DNA of 64,000 nt, from NCBI GenBank assembly GCA_024305405.1, contig JAKNDB010000068.1, positions 11,591,501 to 11,655,500 on the forward strand. Direction: 5' to 3'. The position numbers and the translations under genes are program-made. Each line of letters begins with the position of its first letter. The stretch's first letter is position 1. Origin of the DNA: Dirofilaria immitis. Its lineage: Eukaryota; Nematoda; Chromadorea; Rhabditida; Onchocercidae. Under the pieces are notes generated by a model. It did not search any database and was not told where the DNA came from. It saw only the letters and a program-made list of their open reading frames with translations. Shown in pieces: positions 1 through 13,800 of the stretch.

Positions 1-132
1 GGATAAATGGAAAAAAATTTTTTGAAGAAAATCAGATAAGTTTTATTCATTTCTTTAAACCAAAATTTTTTAATTTAAATTTGCTATAATAAAAAATAAT
101 GTATAATTAATTTCAAGTATTTAATAATATAC

Positions 133-291
133 CTGTGGTGAGGTGATAACAGATGTAAGACACATGGAATGCTTTTTGTACATATCACGTCTCATACAAA
201 TAAATTCAACTAATGAATTCAATGCTTTCTGTTTATTTGTTTCACATGCGAGATATGAACAGGTGATTAATTTTGATGCATCGATGCATAG
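133..291 (-). CDS. Cysteine-rich exon of a neighbouring DUF19-like gene (partial)
   Basis: A single 159-base exon read leftwards, bounded by a good acceptor (TTTACAG) at its right and a CAG|GTATAT donor at its left, with both ends in phase 0. It encodes about 53 residues with cysteines spaced as in the DUF19-like repeats of the gene to its right, including a segment LVEFICMRRDMYKKHSMC. The large gene ends with a stop at 707-709, so this exon most likely belongs to the next minus-strand gene, continuing beyond the left edge. Its 5' exons should lie between about 291 and 700 but none is clear. Alternatively it is an exon of the large gene used by another isoform. The family is inferred from cysteine spacing only. 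Confidence 0.45.
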
Positions 292-639
292 CTGTAAAAT
301 ATTTGAAATAAAATTTACTTTTTCAATAATTTTTAAACTTTTATAATATAACCTATCTTTTCTTGAAAAAATAAATAGGAAAATCATTTATTGATTCTTT
401 TTCATTCTTTTATTTCTTATATGCTAACAATAAATATTGCCACTTTGCCTAATTGAATTATTCTAAGAAATAAATATTTTTATCAAAGAAGATAAAACAA
501 TTATATTTATTTATAATTTTAAATTAAACATTATAAGTCAAAATTAATCATCCCTGTTCATTTAATGCATTCATAAATAAATATGTATAATATAAATTGA
601 TATTAAATCGTCAAATTTTAAAATTTAAAAATCAAAATT

Positions 640-645
640 TTTATT
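640..645 (-). promoter_or_regulatory. Possible polyadenylation signal
   Basis: AATAAA on the minus strand, about 62 bases after the stop codon of the large secreted-protein gene. The motif is common by chance in DNA this AT-rich. Confidence 0.3.
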
Positions 646-706
646 TTTGTTTTCGAAACTTTTGAAAATTCACAATTTCTAAATAAATTAATTTAATAAA
701 AAAAAG

Positions 707-1840
707 CTATAGTACCATATCGATATTAGATGGATCTCTTAGCAGTGTAATTGGTAACATTCGATAATTTCGATAAAACTCTCCGACACATTCCGCATGT
801 TTCTGCTGCACTTCGCTATTACATCCTTGTGATATATCATAATTAACTGATATTAATTGATCGTTAAGCAAGATTGGACATATATCATTTGCGCTAATAG
901 CACGCAATATATTTACAGGTGTTTGACCACAATTTTGTACAACAATATGCTCAACACATTTTATAAATTGTGGTAAAACACGACGTAATGCAATAAGATT
1001 GAATTGTTTCAATGTTGCTATTGTTGATCGTAAACATTTGCCAAATTCGGGTATTGACGCCTATAAAATAGATAATTAAATGTATTTAAAAAAAAAAAAA
1101 AAGATTAATAACAAATTAATATGTTAATAAAAATTAATGAAAAATATTTTTTTTATTTGTAATAATTTCTTATTCCTTCTCATGGTGTAATATTAAAATT
1201 ACTCTAAGATAATTAATTGTTGAATAATTTCAAATTATAATTTTTCATTTTATTAATTTTTATCATATAATTTGTTCAATCTTTAATTTTATTTTTCCAA
1301 CTACCACTTTTATAGTATCATTGTTTAAGGTTTCAAAATTTAATATTAATTTTTAATTCAATTTGATTTTTTTAAAAAAAATTTTTATATTATTATCTAT
1401 TTTTTTCATAATAATTAACAAATATTAAAGTCGCTGCTGCTTGTTTCAAAAAAAATTATTTGTGAATTAAAAAAATTTTTCAAAATTAAAAAAGAAAGAA
1501 AGAGGAAAACGACCTGTCTAAAAACGCAAGCTAAATTATCATCGATTGCTTTGGCAGTATCAGGTTGACTACAAACTCCATTACTGGCCTGGATTAGGCA
1601 ACTTGAAACAGTACATTGTTGTTCTGACTGCATCTTTATTAGTGGTCTTAAACAATGCCTGAATTCGTTAGTCAAATTACAACCTTCAGCAAATACTGGT
1701 GCCAAGTACTTAACGTTGGCCAAAAATTGTTGCAATCCACCCTGTAAATTTGATAAATATAAGCTCGAGAATAATAAAGTTAATTAAAATTATGTTCCAT
1801 TATTATAACTTAGTATATTCCTTGTCCTTCAGAATTAATT

Positions 1841-1887
<47 letters not shown>

Positions 1888-4800
1888 CTTTGTGTTAATC
1901 GAGAATGAAATCAAAAGATTTGAAATTACTTCAAATAATTCATCAATCCTGGAAGCTAATTCATTAATTGGTGCACCACATTGATCGATACGAGCATTTT
2001 GTTCAGCCGTACAGTTATAACCCATAATTGATTTATCTGTAAAAACAATATTCAGCTTTAAATTTAAATTTATATAAAAAAATTTCATTAAATTTTAAGC
2101 GTAAAACTATTATCAAAAAAAAATAATTTATTGAGCTGTTTCAATGAAAATATTGATTGATCATAAAAATATTGTTTACAATGACATTCGAAAGCTGTCA
2201 TTAGATATAGTTAAATAAATGAATAATTTAAATGAGATATTAAATGTCAAAATAATTAAAGTAACTATACGAATGCAAAAATTTATAAGCTATTATTTAA
2301 AGATAAATATAAAAATCGAATTATGTAAATAAATCAATGAAGAAGTGAATAAATGTAGAGGTTCAATGAAAAAATAACTGAAGAATAAAAAGTAGCTAAA
2401 TAGAGTTAATAGGATAAATAATAATAAGTTGATCATTTATTTAAATTAATCGCTTATTTAATCGCAAGGCAAAAAGTTTTAAATAGATTAATTCGCATAA
2501 AACTTACCATTTTGTTGCATTCCGATATTGCATTTAGGATCAACGACGCTTACAAATTTACCAATATAATCGGTAACAAATTGAGCTCCAACTTGGCCAC
2601 ATTTCTCATTAATTATAGGTATTGAGCAAGCAAGCAATTTTTTAGAACTTTGACAAGCTATTTGAGGTGAACTACGTGAAAACTCACTCACGCATTTACG
2701 AATATGTTCACGTGTGGTCGTTTTGCGGATGCATTGCCGTACCTAAAATTATTTATTTAATTCTTGTCATACTATTAATTTTTAATTTTATTTCATTAAT
2801 CACTTTCGGTTGATTAATTGTTTTTTACTATTCAATTCATTAGTTAATTCAAATCTGACTTTTTAAATTTTCAATTAATTAATTTAATTTAAATATCACT
2901 TCTTTCATTCTCTTTTATCATTCTATCTTTTTCCGCTTTGATTTCATTTTCATCACAGTTCTTTTCAATATTCGGAACCCACCCTTTTTCTCCCCATCCC
3001 CTCGACATTATTCAGTGAGTGAGTTATTATTCAGTTTAGATGTCATAACTCACCTGTATATATGTACTATATCCAGAACCACAAGCAAAATTGAACATAG
3101 CTGTCATTCCTTTGGCCCATAGTGGATGACAACTAATATTAGTTTGACATTTTTTAAATTCCACAAACTGCTTACAAGCTTCATCAATTTGTTTAGGCTG
3201 TTTGATGACAGCCAAGGGATGGGGTTGAAAAGTTGTGATGGATTGGATGCATGATGCGAATTGTTTTTGTTCCTCCGTTTGACAGGTCGTAGGAAATTGT
3301 GATGTAGGTCGAGCTTAAAAGAAACAAAAATGATTTAATATAGGAAATTGGATAGAAAATTAAAAGCTCTTTCAAAGCTTTATTCAATAATGATTTAATA
3401 AAATTAAAGCAAAATAATAATTAATCTGAAATATAATAATTTATTCATTTCATATTTACTTTACAAAATCCTCCGCCTATATTCAAAATGATTTGTTTTA
3501 GATATAAAATGATGATTTTCAATTGAATCAGAAAATGGTTGAATTTCGAAAATTAATTTTAATTATTTGAGCTTTTAATCTTTCAATTTAAATTAATAAA
3601 AAAAAGCATGAAGTGAAATAATTAAATATATTGAATGATTTTTTGTATAAAATAGCAAAGTAATTTAGAGATATATGCTTACTGCTAAAAGAAAATTAAG
3701 TTTAAATATAGTTTATTAACTATTTATATTCAATGATTTGTTATTATCATTGGTCAGTGATAATTCTGTAATTATGTAATGATCAAAAGGATTAAATTAT
3801 ATACATTGCCAATTAAAATGCAATTTTTTCATTGAATTTCGTTTTTAAATTATTATTGCTAAAATGAGTGAAGAAAGGAACTTATCATTGAATTAGTGGT
3901 GGTAGGCCGTGAGATAATTTCATCCAAATTCTTTGGACGTTCTTCTGGGCAGCCTTCTTCATTCCCTAACTCCATTAACTATAATTTAAATATTTCATTT
4001 ATCTATACCATATTAATAATTACGGTAGAACTTTTTTTTCAATTAATTTTTGTGGTTTGAAACACGAACCAATTGTCGTAATTGTTGTAAATTTTGGACA
4101 GCATCTGTAGTGCACATTTCGATGAAAATCTTTTCGCCACATTCGAATGCATCCCGAATGAGATAATATGAATTGCAAAGATATGCATCGGAATGAATTC
4201 CCTGAAATTATTCGGAAGAATGCAATTATTTGTAATTAGAAGTTTAAATTAATATTTAATTTTTATTCGAAAAGTAAAATAATCCTTATAATTTATTATG
4301 AATAAATCTTCAGAATAAATGCATAAAAACACACATTATACTTAAAATTTTCAATACTATGAAAATAAATAATATAAAAATTTTGCATATAAAAAATAAA
4401 AATGTAAAGAAGAATTAAAAAGAAAAGAAATTTGATTATTAAATTTATTACTAAAATATGATAGATCTGTTGTTATACGAAAGTTAGAAATTTAAGCAAA
4501 ATTTCTAACAAAATTTATTAAATAATTGTTTATTATAGTAAAATTTAATGAATTATTTACATTTTTTATTTAATAATTTTGTTGATTTTTTTATTTTAAA
4601 TAATTTTTATAATAATAAATTTAAAATTATATTGAAATTTATAAAATATATTACACTATCGTATTTCATACATATATATTTCTTCACCATATTTCAATTT
4701 TAAACAAAGAGATTAATCAATATATACATAATTGATCATTAAATAAGTAAAGAAATCAAAAATGTCTAAGAGATTATATGCAAACAAATAAATATATTTA

Positions 4801-7800
4801 TATATGCTTTTGGAGGCAGAATTTTTGCAAAGTATTTATTTCGATTTTCAATGAAAATATATTATTATTAGAAAATAAATGAGAAATGAAAAAGTTACAA
4901 GGAAATAATTAAATATAATACTGGCTTGAAACTTTTTAAATGGAAAAAAAACAATAAATAAATGTGCAACTTATTTATCTATTTTGATATCATATTTATC
5001 AATTAATCAAAATCAAAAGAAAAATAAAATTACTTGTAACATATTGTGTATTGCGGAGGCAAGGCTATTTAATCCGGATTGACATGAACCAGTACGATGT
5101 TCAATCTTTTGAATACATTCGTCATTTCTCCGTAATAACATACGTGTACGTTCACTACAAATGGGTGACAATCCGATTCTGAAAACTATTCTAATCTATT
5201 ATCATATTTGTAGTAAATAATTATTCTTATTAGTTATTAAAAATACAAAATATTAATCAAATTAACATAAAAATTGAATAATAAAAATTTATTTATAATT
5301 TTATTTGTTTGACATATTATATATATTTATGTGATTTTATTTTTCTTTTTATAGCAGAAATAAGAAATTTCGATATAAAATTAATTTTTGAAAAAATTAT
5401 TTTTATAGAAAATGTGAATTTTGAAAAGAAATTTCTTTCCTCTTTCTTTTGTTTTAAAATAAAATATAATTTTCAGTTTGATTATATTTGTTTGATTTAA
5501 TTTTCTGATATATTTCAGAAGTATAATACCTTGCGAGAGTATTTAACGGTGAATTAAATGCACATCGTCTTCCATTAGAATGAACAAATACCGTACTTCT
5601 GATACAGTTATCATATTTATTATACAAATCACAAATCCCATTAATGGTAGTGGAATTTGGTTGACTAATTTCATGCAAAAATTGAGACTATTTAATTCGA
5701 TTATTTTTCGATTAACTTCAACAAGTTCCACTAAACATGCCAATGCCGAATTTTCCTTAAATTATTATTACTTTTCACTAATTATTATTCAAATTTAATA
5801 ATTTAATAAAAATTTGAAAAATATGTATTAAATAAATTTTGAGATTATTAATTTTTCAATTATATTGAAAGTTATTATAAGATGAATAATAAGCTAATGC
5901 TAATGCTGCTTTAATGCTATCATTATTCATACCTGTTCTGAACTACATCGTTCATTCATTGGATTTAATTTGAATTCTCCATCATCGATTGATTTTTCAT
6001 TGATCATTGTTTCATCATAGCAATGATGTAAAATTAAATCATCATTTAATGCATCTTGTACTGCTACAGCAACGTTTTGCGCTTCAACCGTGCATGCATC
6101 AAGCATTATCCGCAATGCACAATCAATATTATTGCTAAATTGCTCCAATGAATTGCAGATCGTTGCATTTATTGGCTTAAATATTAATATTATTTTAAAT
6201 TGGAAAATAGAAGGCAAAAAAAACGATAATATATTATTAATTTATTCATTTAATTGCATATGAAATGTAATTAAAAATCGTTATCAGATAATTTTATGTA
6301 AATTGATAGCATTTATCAATGCATTATAATTATGCAAGTAATATCGTTATTAAAAGTATCACATGTACTTTCATTATTTAATTAATTATTACTATAATAT
6401 GTAGAAAGAGTGATATCAAGAGATCATTATTATTAATTGATCTTATGTATAATATTAACATCATAATAATTGTATATATATATATATATATATAGTTGTT
6501 GTAATTAAAAATATTGATGAAATGATCTACAATATAATTATCACAATTATATGTTATTACCATAACTACACATATTACAGTCATATTAAAAATAATTATT
6601 AGATCAAATGCTATATACTAAACGATCGAATAAATCATATTATTAATTAGATCAAATGCTATATACTAAACGATCGAATAAATCATATTATTAAATCGTA
6701 TTATCGAATAATATAAAAAAAGGATAAAAATAGAGTTACTTTTTTATGTACTATTTTAAATTATTATTATATTTCAATCTTATTAATAATTGAAAAGAAA
6801 ATCAAAAATTTTTTCTGAAACTAAACTTTTGTATAAAGAAATTATCTTAGAAAAAGAAAATTAAAAAGTTTTCGAATTAGTTTTTATCATTTCCAAAAAT
6901 CGTAAATAGGAATATTAATCAGTCTATCAGCAATAATAATAATGAAAAGAATAGTAATAGTGATAATAATGATAATAGTAGTAATAATTTGTTGACAATA
7001 ATAAATTTTGTACCTTTTGATTACACTGAGCTAAATTTGATGCAGTATTAATAAAGCATTTCTTTTGTTGGATTAATTTTTCTCGATGCTTACAAACTGC
7101 ACGATAGATTGGTTTCCATTCCACTTCATTAACGATTTGTGTACAAATCTTATTAGCTTCACTGAACATATACAATATACTATATGGTATTCCATCATCT
7201 TTTAAACTGATACTATCACCTAAATTGTTGAGATTATCAATAAACGATAAGATATATTAATTGATTATTTACAAAATAGGAGAAATGGAATGTGCTGCGC
7301 TAATTCTCTGAGAAAATTTTGAAATTTACTTTATATCAGTTAACTATTTGTATTGTTGTATTTTATTATTTTAAGGAATCATACCGTAATGTATTTCGGC
7401 ATATTACTTTGCTTATCTGATTATAAAAGTCTAACAAGACGAACAATTTTAAGTAATGGTAAACTTTAAACTTTCCTCCATGCATCTCTTTAGGTTTTAA
7501 TCATCATCATAGTTTTAATCATTAAATTATTAGAACTCAAAATATTAGAATACAAATATGTTTTCTATTTAAGATCAAGAAAACTTAAGATGTAAAATAT
7601 TTAAATTTTAAATCAGAAATTGTATGAAACTATTTTAAAAAATATTTATAAGCTTATAATCAAATTTATATTAAAATTGCACAAACTAATAATCAATAAG
7701 AAAATAATAAACGATAGATATATTAGCAATTTATATAATTAAGCTTAAGACAGTATAAATTGCAAAATATTTCAGTGGAAAATTATTAATATTGAGATTG

Positions 7801-7803
7801 CTA

Positions 7804-7843
<40 letters not shown>

Positions 7844-10800
7844 CTACCACTAATTAATATATATTTCATTATTCCATTATTTCATTATTCCATTATTTCA
7901 TTATTCCATTATTTGATTATTCGTTTTGTTGCATGACAATTTATATAAATATCGTATGAAAATGAATTATTTTTAATAATTATAACTAAAATATTTCTAT
8001 TCTTTGCATAAAAATTATAATTCCAATATACGATATACCCGCAGATTTCGTAGAAAAGAGGAGAAAGCATTTGAAGTAATGGCAGTAATATATGAACAAG
8101 CTAATTGTGTATACATGTGATCCGTTTCACTCTCGAGTGGCTCAATTATTTCCAAAGCATTTGTCGTACAACCATTCCGACCATTTATTTTGATACAACG
8201 TAAATCAGATTTTATTGATGAAAGAAATTGACATATCGGTGGACCACGCTCCTTTATGGCATTTCTAAAAATATTACCCAGAGATTATTGATACCATTCC
8301 CTTTTTCTTTTTTGCACCTATCTTACCTCATTTATCTTAATTCTCTTGAACAGCTTTATTCTATAGGTTGTCTTGAGTGAAGTAATTTTTATCGCTTTTT
8401 TATCACAAAATGAAAAACGAAATAAGCTATTTCATTGATACAATTATAAATCTGAAAATGTTAGACGAAAATGATTATAAAAAATTATATTTAAATTAAT
8501 GAATTTATTACTTAATTATAATGCTATATTTTATTTATATCGTAGATTTACATCAAAATAAAAATTTCCAAAAATATAGATAGCATCATGTTTGATAGCA
8601 TCATATTTGATCATAGCATCATGTTTAATCATAGCATTATGTTCGATCATAGCATCATGTTTAATCATAGCATTATGTTCGATCATAGCATCATGTTCTA
8701 TCATAGCATCATGTTTAATCATAGCATTATGTTTGACTTTTGTTCTAATATTTTCATTCAGTTTTAAACATTAAAAAAATTGGAATTTTAACATTTTCAT
8801 CTCTGTTATTACTTATTTAATATCATTTTATTTTAGGAGAATTACTTCCTTTTTCTCTTACTTTATTCTATTATTTATAAACATAAAAATTATCATCTGA
8901 ATTTCTAATTTTCACTATCAGTTACTTTCTTTTAATTTAATTTTCATTATTTTAATTTTTTTTGAATGTTCAACTGAAGCGAAATTATTGACATATCTAA
9001 TCAAAATTACTGACATATAGTTCGATTTACTTTTATTGCTTGCTAAAATTAACTTATTGTTGCATGATAAGTTAATGTTTCGCTTTAAAAATGTTAAAAG
9101 AATAAATTATCAAAAATATCGAGAATGGTATTATTCAGTCATTTCTCAACACTTATCACTTCCCTTTCATTTGCGTTAGTGATAAGAAACAATGGATAGA
9201 TGATATTTTTAAATCATTTTTGACCATTTTCCTAAATAAAAGATGCAATTGAAAAGTATTTCCGTTAGATGAATGACATTGATAGCTACTTATTAATAAG
9301 GTTGATGAATCATGAACACTAAAATGACCTTGAAATAAGTGAAGGGTAATTGGAGTAATTTGGGAATTTGAAAGTTTATATCAGTTCATTTGTCCTTAAA
9401 TGTATCTGCTGCATAATTATTTTCAAAATGATCTATATGCATGTAATATGTATCAATCTAATTGATGCATTTTTTTAGTAGACATATTTTCAAAGGTAAG
9501 ATTTAATATCTTAATGATTTTATCGATTAAACGATCTGAAACAGTTCTTAAGAAATTTTTTCTTATCAGTTTGGTATAGAATTCCGTCTTTTTTCTTTTC
9601 TTTTTCTCTAAACTTAAAATAATTTGGTGCAAAAATTAAATCTAACATTAGACATATACATACATACATATATATATATATGCATATATTTCATGCATTA
9701 AATTTAATTTTTTGTAAAATAAAAATCCATTATTTTAAATGATAAGCAGATTTTTATTGTTTTTTTTTGTTCTCTAACATATGAAAAATGATACTTTTTA
9801 AATATTTTTGCAAAAAAAAATAACATATCTTTCGATAATGCATTTTAATGTTGAAATGATAATTTTATGGAAAATAAATTTGATGAAAATTATAAATTAT
9901 ATACTTTTCAATTTAGAAATTAAAAAATTCTTATTGAAATTTTTTTAATAATAATAGTAGGAAAAAATTTGAAGCAAATTTATTTTTCCTTTTAAACATT
10001 TATTTGACGATATAAATAATAGTTTTGAAATAGTATTCTTTTTTTGTTTCTTCTAAATTAAAATAGTTCCAATTTCGATATATAATATCACAATTGCATA
10101 TTAATAGGGAAGATGAAGAAATATAATATAAAATTTAGAAAAAAAAATGATACGTAGTATGCTAAATATGAATCATTAGCTTTTATTTTTAAATATGAAC
10201 AAAATTTAACCTGAAAATTAGCGGAAATTGACTTTGAAGATAACGAAAATAAATGGATAAAAAGGAAGATAGAAATAGAGGAATAGAATAAAGCAATTGT
10301 GAAATAAAAGGAATAAAATTATTCAGTTCAATTAGAAATTAAGTGAATTAATTATTAATATACCATAAAGTTTGTTAAATCATAATAGAAAACTAAACTT
10401 GACCTTTTTCTTATAATTTCGACATTAATAATAGTAAACATTTTCAAACGATCGGTAAGGAAAATCTTTCTTGAAAAAAGTTTTAGATGAAATTTTGATA
10501 ATTTTAGATAGTTGAAATTTTAATAAAAATTAGTAGACTCACTGAATTGCACATTGCCGATTTCGAGGATTCGCAAAGCAATTTTTGTATTCTTTGACAG
10601 ATGGCAACAATAATTGGCATGTGTATAATTCAATACTATTCCAAAGTTCGATTGATTTTGGCAATATACATGCGGTAATATTGAGGGTTTCTGTACATCT
10701 TCGAAATTCTAACAATAATTCGCATCCTTGATCCATTATCCGCCACCTGTAATTATATGACCTTGGGCAATGAAAAAATTTTTTTTAAAATTTTCAATGC

Positions 10801-13800
10801 TTTAATTCTAATTGATAATATATATTATTTAGCATCATAATGTGAAAAACTTGCACGATGAAATAAATTTTTGATTTTTCAATTTTTAAATTTCAACAAA
10901 TTTTTTTATTTATGCCTTTTTACTTGCGAATTTCAAATTTTCACAATTTATATTTCATTATTGTTAAAGTAAAAAACGTTATTCCCAATAACTAACCATG
11001 AAAAAAGAGCCGATGAAAATTTGTAAAATTTATCTTAAGACCATTTTGTTAATTTTAATGGCAAAATAATTGTTAATAAAATTAATTTTGGTACATCAAA
11101 TTTAAATTTTTCTTCTCTTTTTTTTGTTTAATGTTTGCTTTAAATTCATTTAAGTAAATAATTTTAATTTTCGAAAAAAATTTCGTATACCTAATTGCTC
11201 TTTCTTACGGCTACTATCTATTTAATACAAATCAAATATAACAAAGGAGCAGATTTTTTTTTATAAAATGTAGTTAATTATATTTTGCATAAATAATAAT
11301 ATATAATTTCGATATTTTAGTAATTCTATTAATGCACATATATAATTAATTTTAGTAAGCACTTATTTGCATCTATTGTTTATAAATTATATTGATATTA
11401 TCAGAATGTTAATGTATAATTAGTGATTATTTTGATTTTAATAGAATTGACATATTTATTTCTTTTGCAAATATTTGTCAATTTACCCTACGGCATATAT
11501 TAAATAGATTCAATGCATAATAAAATCTAGTTCTGTTTATCCTTACAAGAATATGATTAACAAATAATAGTTATGAAAGTTGTATTGCAGCAACAATTTG
11601 TGATCATATCTTACATTGTTCTACTTAAAATTGATAATAAAATAGATATAAAATTTTATCTTTATCTTTACTAATATATAATATATCTTTTTTTCTTTTG
11701 TTGATTGTTACAAATGATCGATTACATTTAATTCATATAAGTTAGACAATATGAAAATGTTTAAAGCAAAAATAAATAATTAAAATGAAATTTTGAAAAA
11801 GATACATCGAATAATGAGATAACAGAAAAATAGAAAATTAGAAATGAATATTCAAAATAAAATTTAAATAGAAAGAAAGAAGATTGTTATGATAGTATTA
11901 AAGAAAAAAAGGCAAAATAAAATTTTTATACATAATTTTCTTATTTTTTTCACGTGATACATTACACATTTATCAACATGATATTAAAATTGTTCGATGT
12001 AAACTTATTGTACATTTTATTTTCTTTTCATATTCTTACAGTACATAATTATCAATTACTATTAATGATAAATAGTATAATTAATCATTTATCAAAATAT
12101 TCTTAAATGAAAACGCCTAGAAATTTTATCATTTAACGCAATTAGTCTTTGTGATAACAATGCTTTTTATTGTAATTATCGTGATAATAATGATTGTCTG
12201 CCATATTTTAATACCCTCTTTTGCTTATTTTCGCCTAAATCTTTTATGTTGGATTATTTACAAAAAATTAAAGTGATTAATTAATTAATTAATTAATTAC
12301 ATTCCCTAATAATGTCAATGCAAGGAATTTTAGGATGAAATAAAGGAAAGAGAAAGAATAAGACAGAGAGAGAGGGAGACAGAAAAAATGAAAGCTATCT
12401 CAACCGTATCAAAACTTATCATTATTTCCTTTCTTTTGTTTTTCCAATTTTTTAGATTGCTCAAACCGGACTTATAATGAATCATTTGTTTTTATATTGA
12501 TAAAAGAAAAGTAAAAGAAAATGAAAAAAAAATGATATATCCTAATTAACATCAACTGCATCATTTTTTCTCTTTCGTTTTCTTTCTTTCTCTATTTTGT
12601 AAAAATATTAACTTGAATTATGTAAATAAAATGATTTTCATAAAAATATTTATTAAAAAATATTCTACATGAAATTATTTAAATTTTAAAAATTAATTAT
12701 AATTTATAAAATAATAATTTAATTTCTTCCCTCATCTTATCTCCATCTTTATATATTAACCATTTTTATATTTTATTAAATTCATTCACTATTTATGCAT
12801 GAATCATTGTATGTATAATTGATTATTTATCAATGTGGATGGGAAATTAAAATGAAATTGAAGCATTTTAATTGTATTATTATTATTGCAATATGAAAAA
12901 TTGACAAACAAATTTAGGACAACAAAAGTAATTTTTGTTATTTTCAAGTTGAAATTATTAAAATCGATAATTCTTTCTTTTGCATTGCTTCAATTTTCAA
13001 TTTACTAACAAATTTAACTAAATTTTGACAATAATTATGTTTATTTTAGCTTTTTTTATAGTAAATTTTATAAGAAAAGATATTAAGTTCGGAATTTATG
13101 CCATTTATATTTTTAGCTCTCTTTTTCTTACGACAACGTTCCATTTTATAACATTTGTTTTAATTTCCCATCGTTGACCTCTATATGAGAATGACAACGA
13201 AACTTTTATCAGAAGAAAGACATTGAACTTAGCAGCCTCGAAATTTCTATCTTCAGAAAAAACGAAAAAGAAAGGTATAAAGATAGATGACTAAGGATTG
13301 TCTTCGTCTAAAATCAAGGTCATTTTTATAACAAATTAAATATTTTACTGAAATGGTGGAAATATTGAAAAAAAAATTTTGCTTTGAAAATTTTAATTTG
13401 AATATTTTTTGTTAATTTTTGGAGAGAATTTTTCATACTTTTTCCTTCTTTCAAAAAACACTAATTAACAAAATAAGTCAATGAATTCAATACTAAAATA
13501 AATGAATTGATGATTTATTATGCATTGGAATGATAGTAGTTTATTACAGACTGAAATTTATAATTAAAAGGAATATTTTGATAATAATTTGAAAAGAAAA
13601 AAATAAAGAAAAAGAAATGTCTGTAAAAGATTATGAAAAATTTATTGATATAAATAAAAGCAAAATATAATTTTTATATTATAATTAATATAAATGTTTT
13701 GCTTTACTCCTTTTCTCGTTTTTCTTTTATTCCAAATTTTACTTGTTCATCATTTATCAATATTAATTTTTTAAAAATTTTTTACAAAAATGAGAAAAGG

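Noticed and set aside
8592..8774. Open frames on both strands over the 18-base tandem array
   Set aside because: A stop-free repeat with a period divisible by three; lies inside an intron and has no splice context.
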